Assembly (NCBI RefSeq): GCF_029227915.1
Contig: NC_079887.1
Location: 3,162,001-3,226,000, forward strand
Direction: 5' to 3'
Origin: Hydractinia symbiolongicarpus
Lineage: Eukaryota; Cnidaria; Hydrozoa; Anthoathecata; Hydractiniidae
Length of the DNA stretch: 64,000 nt
In this document: piece after piece, positions 12,841-25,065 of the stretch
How the letters are laid out: each line of letters opens with the position of its first letter
How positions within the stretch are numbered: the stretch's first letter is position 1
Made by a program: the position numbers and the translations under genes
The notes under the pieces: model-generated
Database searches by the model: none
Seen by the model: the letters and a program-made list of their open reading frames with translations, nothing else
What the model was told of the DNA's origin: nothing

Positions 12841-13506
12841 AGGGAGTAAACTCAATTCCCAAATGATATTTTAAATTATCTTTTCATCACTAAAACGCTT
12901 GAGACTTGTAGTTTTCAAAAATGTTTTCATTTTTAATGAAACGCTGAATAAAAGAAGTTTAATCGCCGGCAAACGAAAACCCGCCATTTCCCGTAAACCC
13001 CGGACTCGGCCCGCATAGTCAAAAGTATACAAATAAAGTACCCAGGGAGTAAACTCATTTCCCGAACGATTTTTTAAATTATTTTTTCACCACTAAAACG
13101 CATGAGACTTGTAGTTTTCAAAAATGTTTTCATTATTGATGAGACGCTGAATAAAAGAAGTTTAATCGCCGGCAAACGAAAACCTGCGATTTCCCGTAAA
13201 TCCCGGACTCGGCCCGTATAGTCAAAAGTATACAAAGAAAGTACCCAGGGAGTAAACTCATTTCCCGAACGATTTTTTAAATTATTTTTTCACCACTAAA
13301 ACGCATGAGACTTGTAGTTTTTAAAAATGTTTTCATTTTTGATGAGACGCTGAATAAAAGAAGTTTAATTGCCGGCAAACGAAAACCCGCGTCTTCCCGT
13401 AAATACCGGACTCGGCCCGTATAGTCAAAAGTATACAAAGAAAGTACCCAGGGAGTAAACTCATTTCCCTAATGATATTTTAAATTAATTTTCACCACTA
13501 AAACGC

Positions 13507-14114
13507 ATGAGACTTGTAGTTTTCAAAAATGTTTTCATTTTTGATAAGACGCTTAATGAAAGATGTTTAATCGCCGGCAAACGAAAACCTCCGATTTCCC
13601 GTAAATCCCGGGCTTGGCCCGTATAGTCGAATGTATACAAAGAAAGTACCCTGTGAGTAAACTCATTTCCGAAACGATTTTTTCAATTATCTTTTCACCA
13701 CTAAAACGCATGAGACTTGCAGTTTTCAAAAATGTTTTCATTTTTGATGAGACGCTTAATAAAAGAGGTTTAATCGCCGGCAAAGGAAATCCCGCGATTT
13801 CCCGTAAATCCTGGGCTTGGCCGTATAGTCGAATGTATACAAAAAAAATACCCAGGGAGTAAACTCATTTCCCGAAAAATTTTTTAAATTTTTTTTTCAC
13901 CACTAAAACGCATGAGACTTGTAGTTTTCAAAAATGTTTTCATTTTTGATGAGACGCTTAATGAAAGAGGTTTAATCGCCGGCAAACGAAAACCCGCGAT
14001 TTCCCGTAAATCCCGGGCTTGGCCCGTATAGTCGAATGTGTACAAAGAAAGTACCCTGTGAGTAAACTCATTTCCAGAACGATTTTTTATTTTATTTTTT
14101 CAACACTAAAACGC
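13507..14114 (+). repeat. B1-B2-B3 trimer cassette (608 bp)
   Basis: B1 starts at 13507, B2 at 13710 and B3 at 13912. In B2 one C is missing, so the junction reads CTTGGCCGTATAG, and it is followed by a long A-tract before TACCCAGG. B2 also carries CCTGGGCTTGG and CCCGAAAAATTTTTT, which recur exactly 3039 bp downstream and mark the 15-unit duplication. Confidence 0.88.
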
Positions 14115-16735
14115 ATAAGACTTGTAGTTTTCAAAAATGTTTTCATTTTTGATGAGACGCTGAATAAAAGAAGTTTAATCGCCGGCAAACGAAAACCTGG
14201 GATTTCCCGTAAATCCCGAGTCGGCCCGTATAGTCAAAAGTATACAAAGAAAGTACCCAGGGTGTAAACCCATTTCCCGAACGATTTTTTAAATTATTAT
14301 TTCACCACTAAAGCCCATGAGACTTGTAGTATTTAAAAAAATTTTCATTTTTGATGAGACGCTGAATAAAAAAAGTTTAATCGCCGGCAAACGAAAACCC
14401 GCGACTTCCCGTAAATCCCGGACTCAGCCCGTATAGTCAAAAGTATACAAAGAAAGTACCCAGGGAGTAAACTCATTTCCCGAACGATTTTTTAAATTAT
14501 TTTTTCACCACTAAAACGCATGAGACTTGTAGTTTTCAAAAATGTTTTCATTTTTGATGAGACGCTGAATAAAAGAAGTTTAATCGCCGGCAAACGAAAA
14601 CCTGCGATTTCCCGTAAATCCCGGACTCGGCCCGTATAGTCAAAAGTATACAAAGAAAGTACCCAGGGAGTAAACTCATTTCCCGAACAATTTTTTAAAT
14701 TATTTTTTCACCACTAAAACGCATGAGACTTGTAGTTTTTAAAAATGTTTTCATTTTTGATGAGACGCTGAATAAAAGAAGTTTAATTGCCGGCAAACGA
14801 AAACCCGCGTCTTCCCGTAAATACCGGACTCGGCCCGTATAGTCAAAAGTATACAAAGAAAGTACCCAGGGAGTAAACTCATTTCCCTAATGATATTTTA
14901 AATTAATTTTCACCACTAAAACGCATGAGACTTGTAGTTTTCAAAAATGTTTTCATTTTTGATAAGACGCTTAATGAAAGATGTTTAATCGCCGGCAAAC
15001 GAAAACCTCCGATTTCCCGTAAATCCCGGGCTTGGCCCGTATAGTCGAATGTATACAAAGAAAGTACCCTGTGAGTAAACTCATTTCCGAAACGATTTTT
15101 TCAATTATCTTTTCACCACTAAAACGCATGAGACTTGCAGTTTTCAAAAATGTTTTCATTTTTGATGAGACGCTTAATAAAAGAGGTTTAATCGCCGGCA
15201 AAGGAAATCCCGCGATTTCCCGTAAATCCCGGGCTTGGCCGTATAGTCGAATGTATACAAAAAAAATACCCAGGGAGTAAACTCATTTCCCGAACGATTT
15301 TTTAAATTTTTTTTTCACCACTAAAACGCATGAGACTTGTAGTTTTCGAAAATGTTTTCATTTTTGATGAGACGCTTAATGAAAGAGGTTTAATCGCCGG
15401 CAAACGAAAACCCGCGATTTCCCGTAAATCCCGGGCTTGGCCCGTATAGTCGAATGTGTACAAAGAAAGTACCCTGTGAGTAAACTCATTTCCAGAACGA
15501 TTTTTTAATTTATTTTTTCAACACTAAAACGCATGAGACTTGTAGTTTTCAAAAATGTTTTCATTTTTGATGAGACGCTGAATAAAAGAAGTTTAATCGC
15601 CGGCAAACGAAAACCTGGGATTTCCCGTAAATCCCGAGTCGGCCCGTATAGTCAAAAGTATACAAAGAAAGTACCCAGAGTGTAAACTCATTTCCCGAAC
15701 GATTTTTTAAATTATTATTTCACCACTAAAGCCCATGAGACTTGTAGTATTTAAAAAAATTTTCATTTTTGATGAGACGCTGAATAAAAAAAGTTTAATC
15801 GCCGGCAAACGAAAACCCGCGACTTCCCGTAAATCCCGGACTCAGCCCGTATAGTCAAAAGTATACAAAGAAAGTACCCAGGGAGTAAACTCATTTCCCG
15901 AACGATTTTTTAAATTATTTTTTCACCACTAAAACGCATGAGACTTGTAGTTTTCAAAAATGTTTTCATTTTTGATGAGACGCTGAATAAAAGAAGTTTA
16001 ATCGCCGGCAAACGAAAACCTGCGATTTCCCGTAAGTCCCGGTCTCGGCCCGTATAGTCAAAAGTATACAAAGAAAGTACCCGGGGTGTAAACTCATTTC
16101 CCGAACGATTTTTTAAATTATTTTTTCACCACTAAAACGCATGAGACTTGTAGTTTTCAAAAATGTTTTCATTTTTGATGAGACACTGAATAAAAGAAGT
16201 TTAATCGCCGGCAAACGAACACCTGCGATTTCCCGTAAGTCCCGGATTCGGCCCGTATAGTCAAAAGTATACAAAGAAAGTACCCGGGGTGTAAACTCAT
16301 TTCCCGAACGATTTTTTAAATTATTATTTCACCACTAAAGCCCATGAGACTTGTAGTTTTTAAAAATGTTTTCATTTTTGATGAGACGCTGAATAAAAGA
16401 AGTTTAATTGCCGGCAAACGAAAACCCGCGACTTCCCGTAAATCCCGGACTCGGCCCGTATAGTCAAAAGTATACAAAGAAAGTACCCAGGGAGTAAACT
16501 CATTTCCCGAACGATTTTTTAAATTAATTTTCACCACTAAAACGCATGAGACTTGTAGTTTTCAGAAATGTTTTCATTTTTGATGAGACGCTTAATGAAA
16601 GTTGTTTAATCGCCGGCAAACGAAAACACGCGATTTCCCGTAAATCCCGGGCTTGGCCCGTATAGTCGAATGTATACAAAGAAAGTACCCTGTGAGTAAA
16701 CTCATTTCTCGAACGAATTTTTAAATTATTTTTTT
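13697..16735. repeat. 15-unit higher-order repeat, copy 1 (3039 bp)
   Basis: Rare markers here recur 3039 bp downstream: CCTGGGCTTGGCCG at about 13810 and 16849, GAAAAATTTTTTAAATTT at about 13874 and 16913, GGTCTCGGCCCG near 16040 and 19080, and GGATTCGG near 16245 and 19283. The block starts inside a B2 unit and ends inside a B4/B5-type unit with TCTCGAACGAATTTTTAAA. It also holds an older 7-unit duplication, since the trimers at 13507 and 14925 are 1418 bp apart. Confidence 0.9.
14925..15532 (+). repeat. B1-B2-B3 trimer cassette (608 bp)
   Basis: This cassette has the same order and the same missing C in B2 as the one at 13507, at a distance of 1418 bp (7 units). It has CCCGAACG in place of the CCCGAAAA seen in the earlier copy, and B3 carries TTTTCGAAAATG, which recurs in the cassette at 17964. 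Confidence 0.88.
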
Positions 16736-17963
16736 ACCACTAAAACGCATGAGACTTGCAGTTTTCAAAAATGTTTTCATTTTTGATGAGACGCTTAATA
16801 AAAGAGGTTTAATCGCCGGCAAAGGAAATCCCGCGATTTCCCGTAAATCCTGGGCTTGGCCGTATAGTCGAATGTATACAAAAAAAATACCCAGGGAGTA
16901 AACTCATTTCCCGAAAAATTTTTTAAATTTTTTTTTCACCACTAAAACGCATGAGACTTGTAGTTTTCAAAAATGTTTTCATTTTTGATGAGACGCTTAA
17001 TGAAAGAGGTTTAATCGCCGGCAAACGAAAACCCGCGATTTCCCGTAAATCCCGGGCTTGGCCCGTATAGTCGAATGTGTACAAAGAAAGTACCCTGTGA
17101 GTAAACTCATTTCCAGAACGATTTTTTAATTTATTTTTTCAACACTAAAACGCATAAGACTTGTAGTTTTCAAAAATGTTTTCATTTTTGATGAGACGCT
17201 GAATAAAAGAAGTTTAATCGCCGGCAAACGAAAACCTGGGATTTCCCGTAAATCCCGAGTCGGCCCGTATAGTCAAAAGTATACAAAGAAAGTACCCAGG
17301 GTGTAAACCCATTTCCCGAACGATTTTTTAAATTATTATTTCACCACTAAAGCCCATGAGACTTGTAGTATTTAAAAAAATTTTCATTTTTGATGAGACG
17401 CTGAATAAAAAAAGTTTAATCGCCGGCAAACGAAAACCCGCGACTTCCCGTAAATCCCGGACTCAGCCCGTATAGTCAAAAGTATACAAAGAAAGTACCC
17501 AGGGAGTAAACTCATTTCCCGAACGATTTTTTAAATTATTTTTTCACCACTAAAACGCATGAGACTTGTAGTTTTCAAAAATGTTTTCATTTTTGATGAG
17601 ACGCTGAATAAAAGAAGTTTAATCGCCGGCAAACGAAAACCTGCGATTTCCCGTAAATCCCGGACTCGGCCCGTATAGTCAAAAGTATACAAAGAAAGTA
17701 CCCAGGGAGTAAACTCATTTCCCGAACAATTTTTTAAATTATTTTTTCACCACTAAAACGCATGAGACTTGTAGTTTTTAAAAATGTTTTCATTTTTGAT
17801 GAGACGCTGAATAAAAGAAGTTTAATTGCCGGCAAACGAAAACCCGCGTCTTCCCGTAAATACCGGACTCGGCCCGTATAGTCAAAAGTATACAAAGAAA
17901 GTACCCAGGGAGTAAACTCATTTCCCTAATGATATTTTAAATTAATTTTCACCACTAAAACGC

Positions 17964-18166
17964 ATGAGACTTGTAGTTTTCAAAAATGTTTTCATTTTTG
18001 ATAAGACGCTTAATGAAAGATGTTTAATCGCCGGCAAACGAAAACCTCCGATTTCCCGTAAATCCCGGGCTTGGCCCGTATAGTCGAATGTATACAAAGA
18101 AAGTACCCTGTGAGTAAACTCATTTCCGAAACGATTTTTTCAATTATCTTTTCACCACTAAAACGC
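17964..18166 (+). repeat. Representative class B unit (B1, 203 bp)
   Basis: This is a typical unit of the minority class. Diagnostic differences from class A are GATAAGACGCTTAATGAAAG, CCTCCGATTTCCCG, CCCGGGCTTGGCCCG, GTCGAATGTATAC, CCCTGTGAG and TTCCGAAACGATTTTTTCAA. At least six separated sites change together, so class B is an old lineage rather than scattered mutation. Class B also gains a CCCGGG palindrome and a TGTATACA palindrome absent from typical class A units. B units occur from about 1.98 kb to about 52.9 kb and nowhere after that. Confidence 0.93.
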
Positions 18167-18571
18167 ATGAGACTTGCAGTTTTCAAAAATGTTTTCATTT
18201 TTGATGAGACGCTTAATAAAAGAGGTTTAATCGCCGGCAAAGGAAATCCCGCGATTTCCCGTAAATCCCGGGCTTGGCCGTATAGTCGAATGTATACAAA
18301 AAAAATACCCAGGGAGTAAACTCATTTCCCGAACGATTTTTTAAATTTTTTTTTCACCACTAAAACGCATGAGACTTGTAGTTTTCGAAAATGTTTTCAT
18401 TTTTGATGAGACGCTTAATGAAAGAGGTTTAATCGCCGGCAAACGAAAACCCGCGATTTCCCGTAAATCCCGGGCTTGGCCCGTATAGTCGAATGTGTAC
18501 AAAGAAAGTACCCTGTGAGTAAACTCATTTCCAGAACGATTTTTTAATTTATTTTTTCAACACTAAAACGC
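17964..18571 (+). repeat. B1-B2-B3 trimer cassette (608 bp)
   Basis: This is the 15-unit-offset copy of the trimer at 14925 (3039 bp apart) and shares its TTTTCGAAAATG in B3. It is followed by a class A unit with the shortened CCCGAGTCGG, then one with TAGTATTTAAAAAAATTTTC, the usual successors of the cassette. Confidence 0.88.
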
Positions 18572-19774
18572 ATGAGACTTGTAGTTTTCAAAAATGTTTT
18601 CATTTTTGATGAGACGCTGAATAAAAGAAGTTTAATCGCCGGCAAACGAAAACCTGGGATTTCCCGTAAATCCCGAGTCGGCCCGTATAGTCAAAAGTAT
18701 ACAAAGAAAGTACCCAGAGTGTAAACTCATTTCCCGAACGATTTTTTAAATTATTATTTCACCACTAAAGCCCATGAGACTTGTAGTATTTAAAAAAATT
18801 TTCATTTTTGATGAGACGCTGAATAAAAAAAGTTTAATCGCCGGCAAACGAAAACCCGCGACTTCCCGTAAATCCCGGACTCAGCCCGTATAGTCAAAAG
18901 TATACAAAGAAAGTACCCAGGGAGTAAACTCATTTCCCGAACGATTTTTTAAATTATTTTTTCACCACTAAAACGCATGAGACTTGTAGTTTTCAAAAAT
19001 GTTTTCATTTTTGATGAGACGCTGAATAAAAGAAGTTTAATCGCCGGCAAACGAAAACCTGCGATTTCCCGTAAGTCCCGGTCTCGGCCCGTATAGTCAA
19101 AAGTATACAAAGAAAGTACCCGGGGTGTAAACTCATTTCCCGAACGATTTTTTAAATTATTTTTTCACCACTAAAACGCATGAGACTTGTAGTTTTCAAA
19201 AATGTTTTCATTTTTGATGAGACACTGAATAAAAGAAGTTTAATCGCCGGCAAACGAACACCTGCGATTTCCCGTAAGTCCCGGATTCGGACCGTATAGT
19301 CAAAAGTATACAAAGAAAGTACCCGGGGTGTAAACTCATTTCCCGAACGATTTTTTAAATTATTATTTCACCACTAAAGCCCATGAGACTTGTAGTTTTT
19401 AAAAATGTTTTCATTTTTGATGAGACGCTGAATAAAAGAAGTTTAATTGCCGGCAAACGAAAACCCGCGACTTCCCGTAAATCCCGGACTCGGCCCGTAT
19501 AGTCAAAAGTATACAAAGAAAGTACCCAGGGAGTAAACTCATTTCCCGAACGATTTTTTAAATTAATTTTCACCACTAAAACGCATGAGACTTGTAGTTT
19601 TCAGAAATGTTTTCATTTTTGATGAGACGCTTAATGAAAGTTGTTTAATCGCCGGCAAACGAAAACACGCGATTTCCCGTAAATCCCGGGCTTGGCCCGT
19701 ATAGTCGAATGTATACAAAGAAAGTACCCTGTGAGTAAACTCATTTCTCGAACGAATTTTTAAATTATTTTTTT

Positions 19775-22700
19775 ACCACTAAAACGCATGAGACTTGTAG
19801 TTTTCAGAAATGTTTTCATTTTTGATGAGACGCTTAATAAAAGTGGTTTAATCGCCGGCAAACGAAAATCTGCGATTTCCCGTAAGTCCCGGACTCGGCC
19901 TGTATAGTCAAAAGTATACAAAAAAAGTACCCGGGGTGTAAACTCATTTCCCGAACGATTTTTTAAATTATTTTTTCACCACTAAAACGCATGAGACTTG
20001 TAGTTTTCAAAAATGTTTTCATTTTTGATGAGACACTGAATAAAAGAAGTTTAATCGCCGGCAAACGAACACCTGCGATTTCCCGTAAGTCCCGGACTCG
20101 GCCCGTATAGTCAAAAGTATACAAAGAAAGTACCCGGGGTGTAAACTCATTTCCCGAACGATTTTTTAAATTATTATTTCACCACTAAAGCCCATGAGAC
20201 TTGTAGTTTTTAAAAATGTTTTCATTTTTGATGAGACGCTGAATAAAAGAAGTTTAATTGCCGGCGAACGAAAACCCGCGACTTCCCGTAAATCCCGGAC
20301 TCGGCCCGTATAGTCAAAAGTATACAAAGAAAGTACCCTGTGAGTAAACTCATTTCTCGAACGAATTTTTAAATTATTTTTTTACCACTAAAACGCATGA
20401 GACTTGTAGTTTTCAGAAATGTTTTCATTTTTGATGAGACGCTTAATAAAAGTGGTTTAATCGCCGGCAAACGAAAATCTGCGATTTCCCGTAAATCCCG
20501 GGCTCGGCCCGTATAGTCAAAAGTATACAAAGAAAGTACCCAGGGAGTAAAGTCATTTCCCGAACGATTTTTTAAATTATTTTTTCACCACTAAAACGCA
20601 TGGGACTTGTAGTTTTCAAAAATGTTTTCATTTTTGATGAGACGCTGAATAAAAGAAGTTTAATCGCCGGCAAACGAAAACCTGCGATTTCCCGTAAATC
20701 CCGGGCTTGGCCGTATAGTCGAATGTATACAAAAAAAATACCCAGGGAGTAAACTCATTTCCCGAACGATTTTTTAAATTTTTTTTTCACCACTAAAACG
20801 CATGAGACTTGTAGTTTTCAAAAACGTTTTCATTTTTGATGAGACGCTTAATGAAAGAGGTTTAATCGCCGGCAAACGAAAACCCGCGATTTCCCGTAAA
20901 TCCTGGGCTTGGCCCGTATAGTCGAATGTGTACAAAGAAAGTACCCGGGGTGTAAACTCATTTCCCGAACGATTTTTTAAATTATTTTTTCACCACTAAA
21001 ACGCATGAGACTTGTAGTTTTCAAAAATGTTTTCATTATTGATGAGACACTGAATAAAAGAAGTTTAATCGCCGGCAAACGAACACCTGCGATTTCCCGT
21101 AAGTCCCGGACTCGGCCCGTATAGTCAAAAGTATACAAAGAAAGTACCCGGGGTGTAAACTCATTTCCCGAACGATTTTTTAAATTTGTTTTTCACCACT
21201 AAAACGCATGAGACTTGTAGTTTTCAAAAACGTTTTCATTTTTGATGAGACGCTGAATAAAAGAAGTTTAATCGCCGGCAAACGAAAACCTGCGATTTCC
21301 CGTAAGTCCCGGACTCGGCCCGTATAGTCAAAAGTAAACAAAGAAAGTACCCGGGGTGTAAACTCATTTCCCGAACGATTTTTTAAATTATTTTTTCACC
21401 ACTAAAACGCATGAGACTTGTAGTTTTCAAAAATGTTTTCATTTTTGATGAGACACTGAATAAAAGAAGTTTAATCGCCGGCAAACGAACACCTGCGATT
21501 TCCCGTAAGTCCCGGACTCGGCCCGTATAGTCAAAAGTATACAAAGAAAGTACCCGGGGTGTAAACTCATTTCCCGAACGATTTTTTAAATTATTATTTC
21601 ACCACTAAAGCCCATGAGACTTGTAGTTTTTAAAAATGTTTTCATTTTTGATGAGACGCTGAATAAAAGAAGTTTAATTGCCGGCAAACGAAAACCCGCG
21701 ACTTCCCGTAAATCCCGGACTCGGCCCGTATAGTCAAAAGTATACAAAGAAAGTACCCAGGGAGTAAACTCATTTCCCGAACGATTTTTTAAATTAATTT
21801 TCACCACTAAAACGCATGAGACTTGTAGTTTTCAGAAATGTTTTCATTTTTGATGAGACGCTTAATGAAAGTTGTTTAATCGCCGGCAAACGAAAACACG
21901 CGATTTCCCGTAAATCCCGGGCTTGGCCCGTATAGTCGAATGTATACAAAGAAAGTACCCTGTGAGTAAACTCATTTCTCGAACGAATTTTTAAATTATT
22001 TTTTTACCACTAAAACGCATGAGACTTGTAGTTTTCAGAAATGTTTTCATTTTTGATGAGACGCTTAATAAAAGTGGTTTAATCGCCGGCAAACGAAAAC
22101 CTGCGATTTCCCGTAAATCCCAGACTCGGCCCGTATAGTCAAAAGTATACAAAGAAAGTACCCAGGGTGTAAACTCATTTCCCGAACGATTTTTTAAATT
22201 ATTATTTCACCACTAAAGCCCATGAGACTTGTAGTATTTAAAAATATTTTCATTTTTGATGAGACGCTGAATAAAAGAAGTTTAATCGCCGGCAAACGAA
22301 AACCCGCGACTTCCCGTAAATCCCGGACTCAGCCCGTATAGTCAAAAGTATACAAAGAAAGTACCCAGGAAGTAAACTCATTTCCCGAACGATTTTTTAA
22401 ATTATTTTTTCACCACTAAAACGCATGAGACTTGTAGTTTTTAAAAATGTTTTCATTTTTGATGAGACGCTGAATAAAAGAAGTTTAATCGCCGGCAAAC
22501 GAAAACCTGCGATTTCCCGTAAATCCCGGACTCGGCCCGTATAGTCAAAAGTATACAAAGAAAGTACCCAGGGTGTAAACTCATTTCCTGAACGATTTTT
22601 TAAATTATCTTTTCACCACTAAAACGCATGAGACTTGCAGTTTTCAAAAATGTTTTCATTTTTGATGAGACGCTTAATAAAAGAGGTTTAATCGCCGGCA

Positions 22701-23039
22701 AAGGAAATCCCGCGATTTCCCGTAAATCCCGGGCTTCGCCGTATAGTCGAATGTATACAAAAAAAATACCCAGGGAGTAAACTCATTTCCCGAACGATTT
22801 TTTAAATTTTTTTTTCACCACTAAAACGTATGAGACTTGTAGTTTTCAAAAATGTTTTCATTTTTGATGAGACGCTTAATGAAAGAGGTTTAATCGCCGG
22901 CAAACGAAAACCCGCGATTTCCCGTAAATCCCGGGCTTGGCCCGTATAGTCGAATGTGTACAAAGAAAGTACCCTGTGAGTAAACTCATTTCCAGAACGA
23001 TTTTTTAATTTATTTTTTCAACACTAAAACGCATGAGAC
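19775..23039. repeat. Mixed higher-order region between the 15-unit and 10-unit blocks
   Basis: The stretch holds about 16 satellite units of both classes. AAAATCTGCG occurs at 19865 and 20474, 609 bp apart, showing a 3-unit duplication. A segment carrying GGATTCGG-type and GACACTGAAT units recurs at an 11-unit offset (2231 bp, for example 19355 and 21586). Near 22620-23000 there is a partial B2-B3 pair with CTTCGCCGTATAG. Nothing non-satellite is present. Confidence 0.75.
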
Positions 23040-25065
23040 TTGTAGTTTTCAAAAATGTTTTCATTTTGGATGAGACGCTGAATAAAAGAAGTTTAATCGC
23101 CGGCAAACGAAAACCTGCGATTTCCCGTAAATCCCGAGTCGGCCCGTATAGTCAAAAGTATACAAAGAAAGTACCCAGGGTGTAAACTCATTTCCCGAAC
23201 GATTTTTTAAATTATTATTTTACCACTAAAGCCCATGAGACTTGTAGTATTTAAAAAAATTTTCATTTTTGATGAGACGCTGAATAAAAAAAGTTTAATC
23301 GCCGGCAAACGAAAACCCACGACTTCCCGTAAATCCCGGACTCAGCCCGTATAGTCAAAAGTATACAAAGAAAGTACCCAGGGAGTAAACTCATTTCCCG
23401 AACGATTTTTTAATTTATTTTTTCAACACTAAAACGCATGAGACTTGTAGTTTTCAAAAATGTTTTCATTTTTGATGAGACGCTGAATAAAAGAAGTTTA
23501 ATCGCCGGCAAACGAAAACCTGCGATTTCCCGTAAATCCCGAGTCGGCCCGTATAGTCAAAAGTATACAAAGAAAGTACCCAGGGTGTAAACTCATTTCC
23601 CGAACGATTTTTTAAATTATTATTTCACCACTAAAGCCCATGAGACTTGTAGTATTTAAAAAAATTTTCATTTTTGATGAGACGCTGAATAAAAAAAGTT
23701 TAATCGCCGGCAAACGAAAACCCGCGACTTCCCGTAAATCCCGGACTCAGCCCGTATAGTCAAAAGTATACAAAGAAAGTACCCAGGGAGTAAACTCATT
23801 TCCCGAACGATTTTTTAAATTATTTTTTCACCACTAAAACGCATGAGACTTGTAGTTTTCAAAAATGTTTTCATTTTTGATGAGACGCTGAATAAAAGAA
23901 GTTTAATCGCCGGCAAACGAAAACCTGCGATTTCCCGTAAGTCCCGGACTCGGCCCGTATAGTCAAAAGTATACAAAGAAAGTACCCGGGGTGTAAACTC
24001 ATTTCCCGAACGATTTTTCAAATTATTATTTACCACTAAAGCCCATGAGACTTGTAGTTTTTAAAAATGTTTTCATTTTTGATGAGACGCTGAATGAAAG
24101 AAGTTTAATCGCCGGCAAACGAAAACCCGCGACTTCCCGTAAATCCCGGAGTCAGCCCGTATAGTCAAAAGTATACAAAGAAAGTACCCAGGGAGTACAC
24201 TCATTTCCCGAACGATTTTTTAAATTATTTTTTCACCACTAAAACGCATGAGACTTGTAGTTTTCAAAAATGTTTTCATTTTTGATGAGACACTGAATAA
24301 AAGAAGTTTAATCGCCGGCAAACGAACACCTGCGATTTCCCGTAAGTCCCGGACTCGGCCCGTATAGTCAAAAGTATACAAAGAAAGTACCCGGGGTGTA
24401 AACTCATTTCCCGAACGATTTTTTAAATTATTATTTCACCACTAAAGCCCATGAGACTTGTAGTTTTTAAAAATGTTTTCATTTTTGATGAGACGCTGAA
24501 TAAAAGAAGTTTAATTGCCGGCAAACGAAAACCCACGACTTCCCGTAAATCCCGAACTCGGCCCGTATAGTCAAAAGTATACAAAGAAAGTACCCAGGGA
24601 GTAAACTCATTTCCCGAACGATTTTTTAAATTAATTTTCACCACTAAAACGCATGAGACTTGTAGTTTTCAGAAATGTTTTCATTTTTGATGAGACGCTT
24701 AATGAAAGTTGTTTAATCGCCGGCAAACGAAAACACGCGATTTCCCATAAATCCCGGGCTTGGCCCGTATAGTCGAATGTATACAAAGAAAGTACCCTGT
24801 GAGTAAACTCATTTCTCGAACGAATTTTTAAATTATTTTTTTACCACTAAAACGCATGAGACTTGTAGTTTTCAGAAATGTTTTCATTTTTGATGAGACG
24901 CTTAATAAAAGTGGTTTAATCGCCGGCAAACGAAAATCTGCGATTTCCCGTAAATCCCGGACTCGGCCCGTATAGTCAAAAGTATACAAAGAAAGTATCC
25001 AGGGAGTAAAGTCATTTCCCGAACGATTTTTTAAATTATTTTTTCACCACTAAAACGCATGGGAC
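23040..25065. repeat. 10-unit higher-order repeat, copy 1 (2026 bp)
   Basis: This copy carries marker strings that recur every 2026 bp: CCCACGACTT near 23316, CGATTTTTCAAATTATT near 24012, GGGAGTACACTC near 24192, CCCATAAATCCC near 24744, GGAGTAAAGTC near 25000 and CGCATGGGACTTG near 25058. Private changes seen in this copy include TTTTGGATGAGACG near 23065, TATTTTACCAC near 23217 and GTATCCAGGG near 24997. Confidence 0.92.

Larger units (their letters stand above)
16736..19774. repeat. 15-unit higher-order repeat, copy 2 (3039 bp)
   Basis: This is the tandem copy of 13697-16735. The junction near 16736-16770 is a hybrid unit: its start (TATTTTTTTACCAC) belongs to the B4/B5 series, but it continues with GACTTGCAGTTTTC typical of B2. 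At the end of this copy, near 19780, the same start continues normally with GACTTGTAGTTTTCAGAAATG. That contrast locates the exchange point. Very few private changes are visible, one being GGATTCGGACCG near 19285, so the duplication is recent. Confidence 0.9.
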
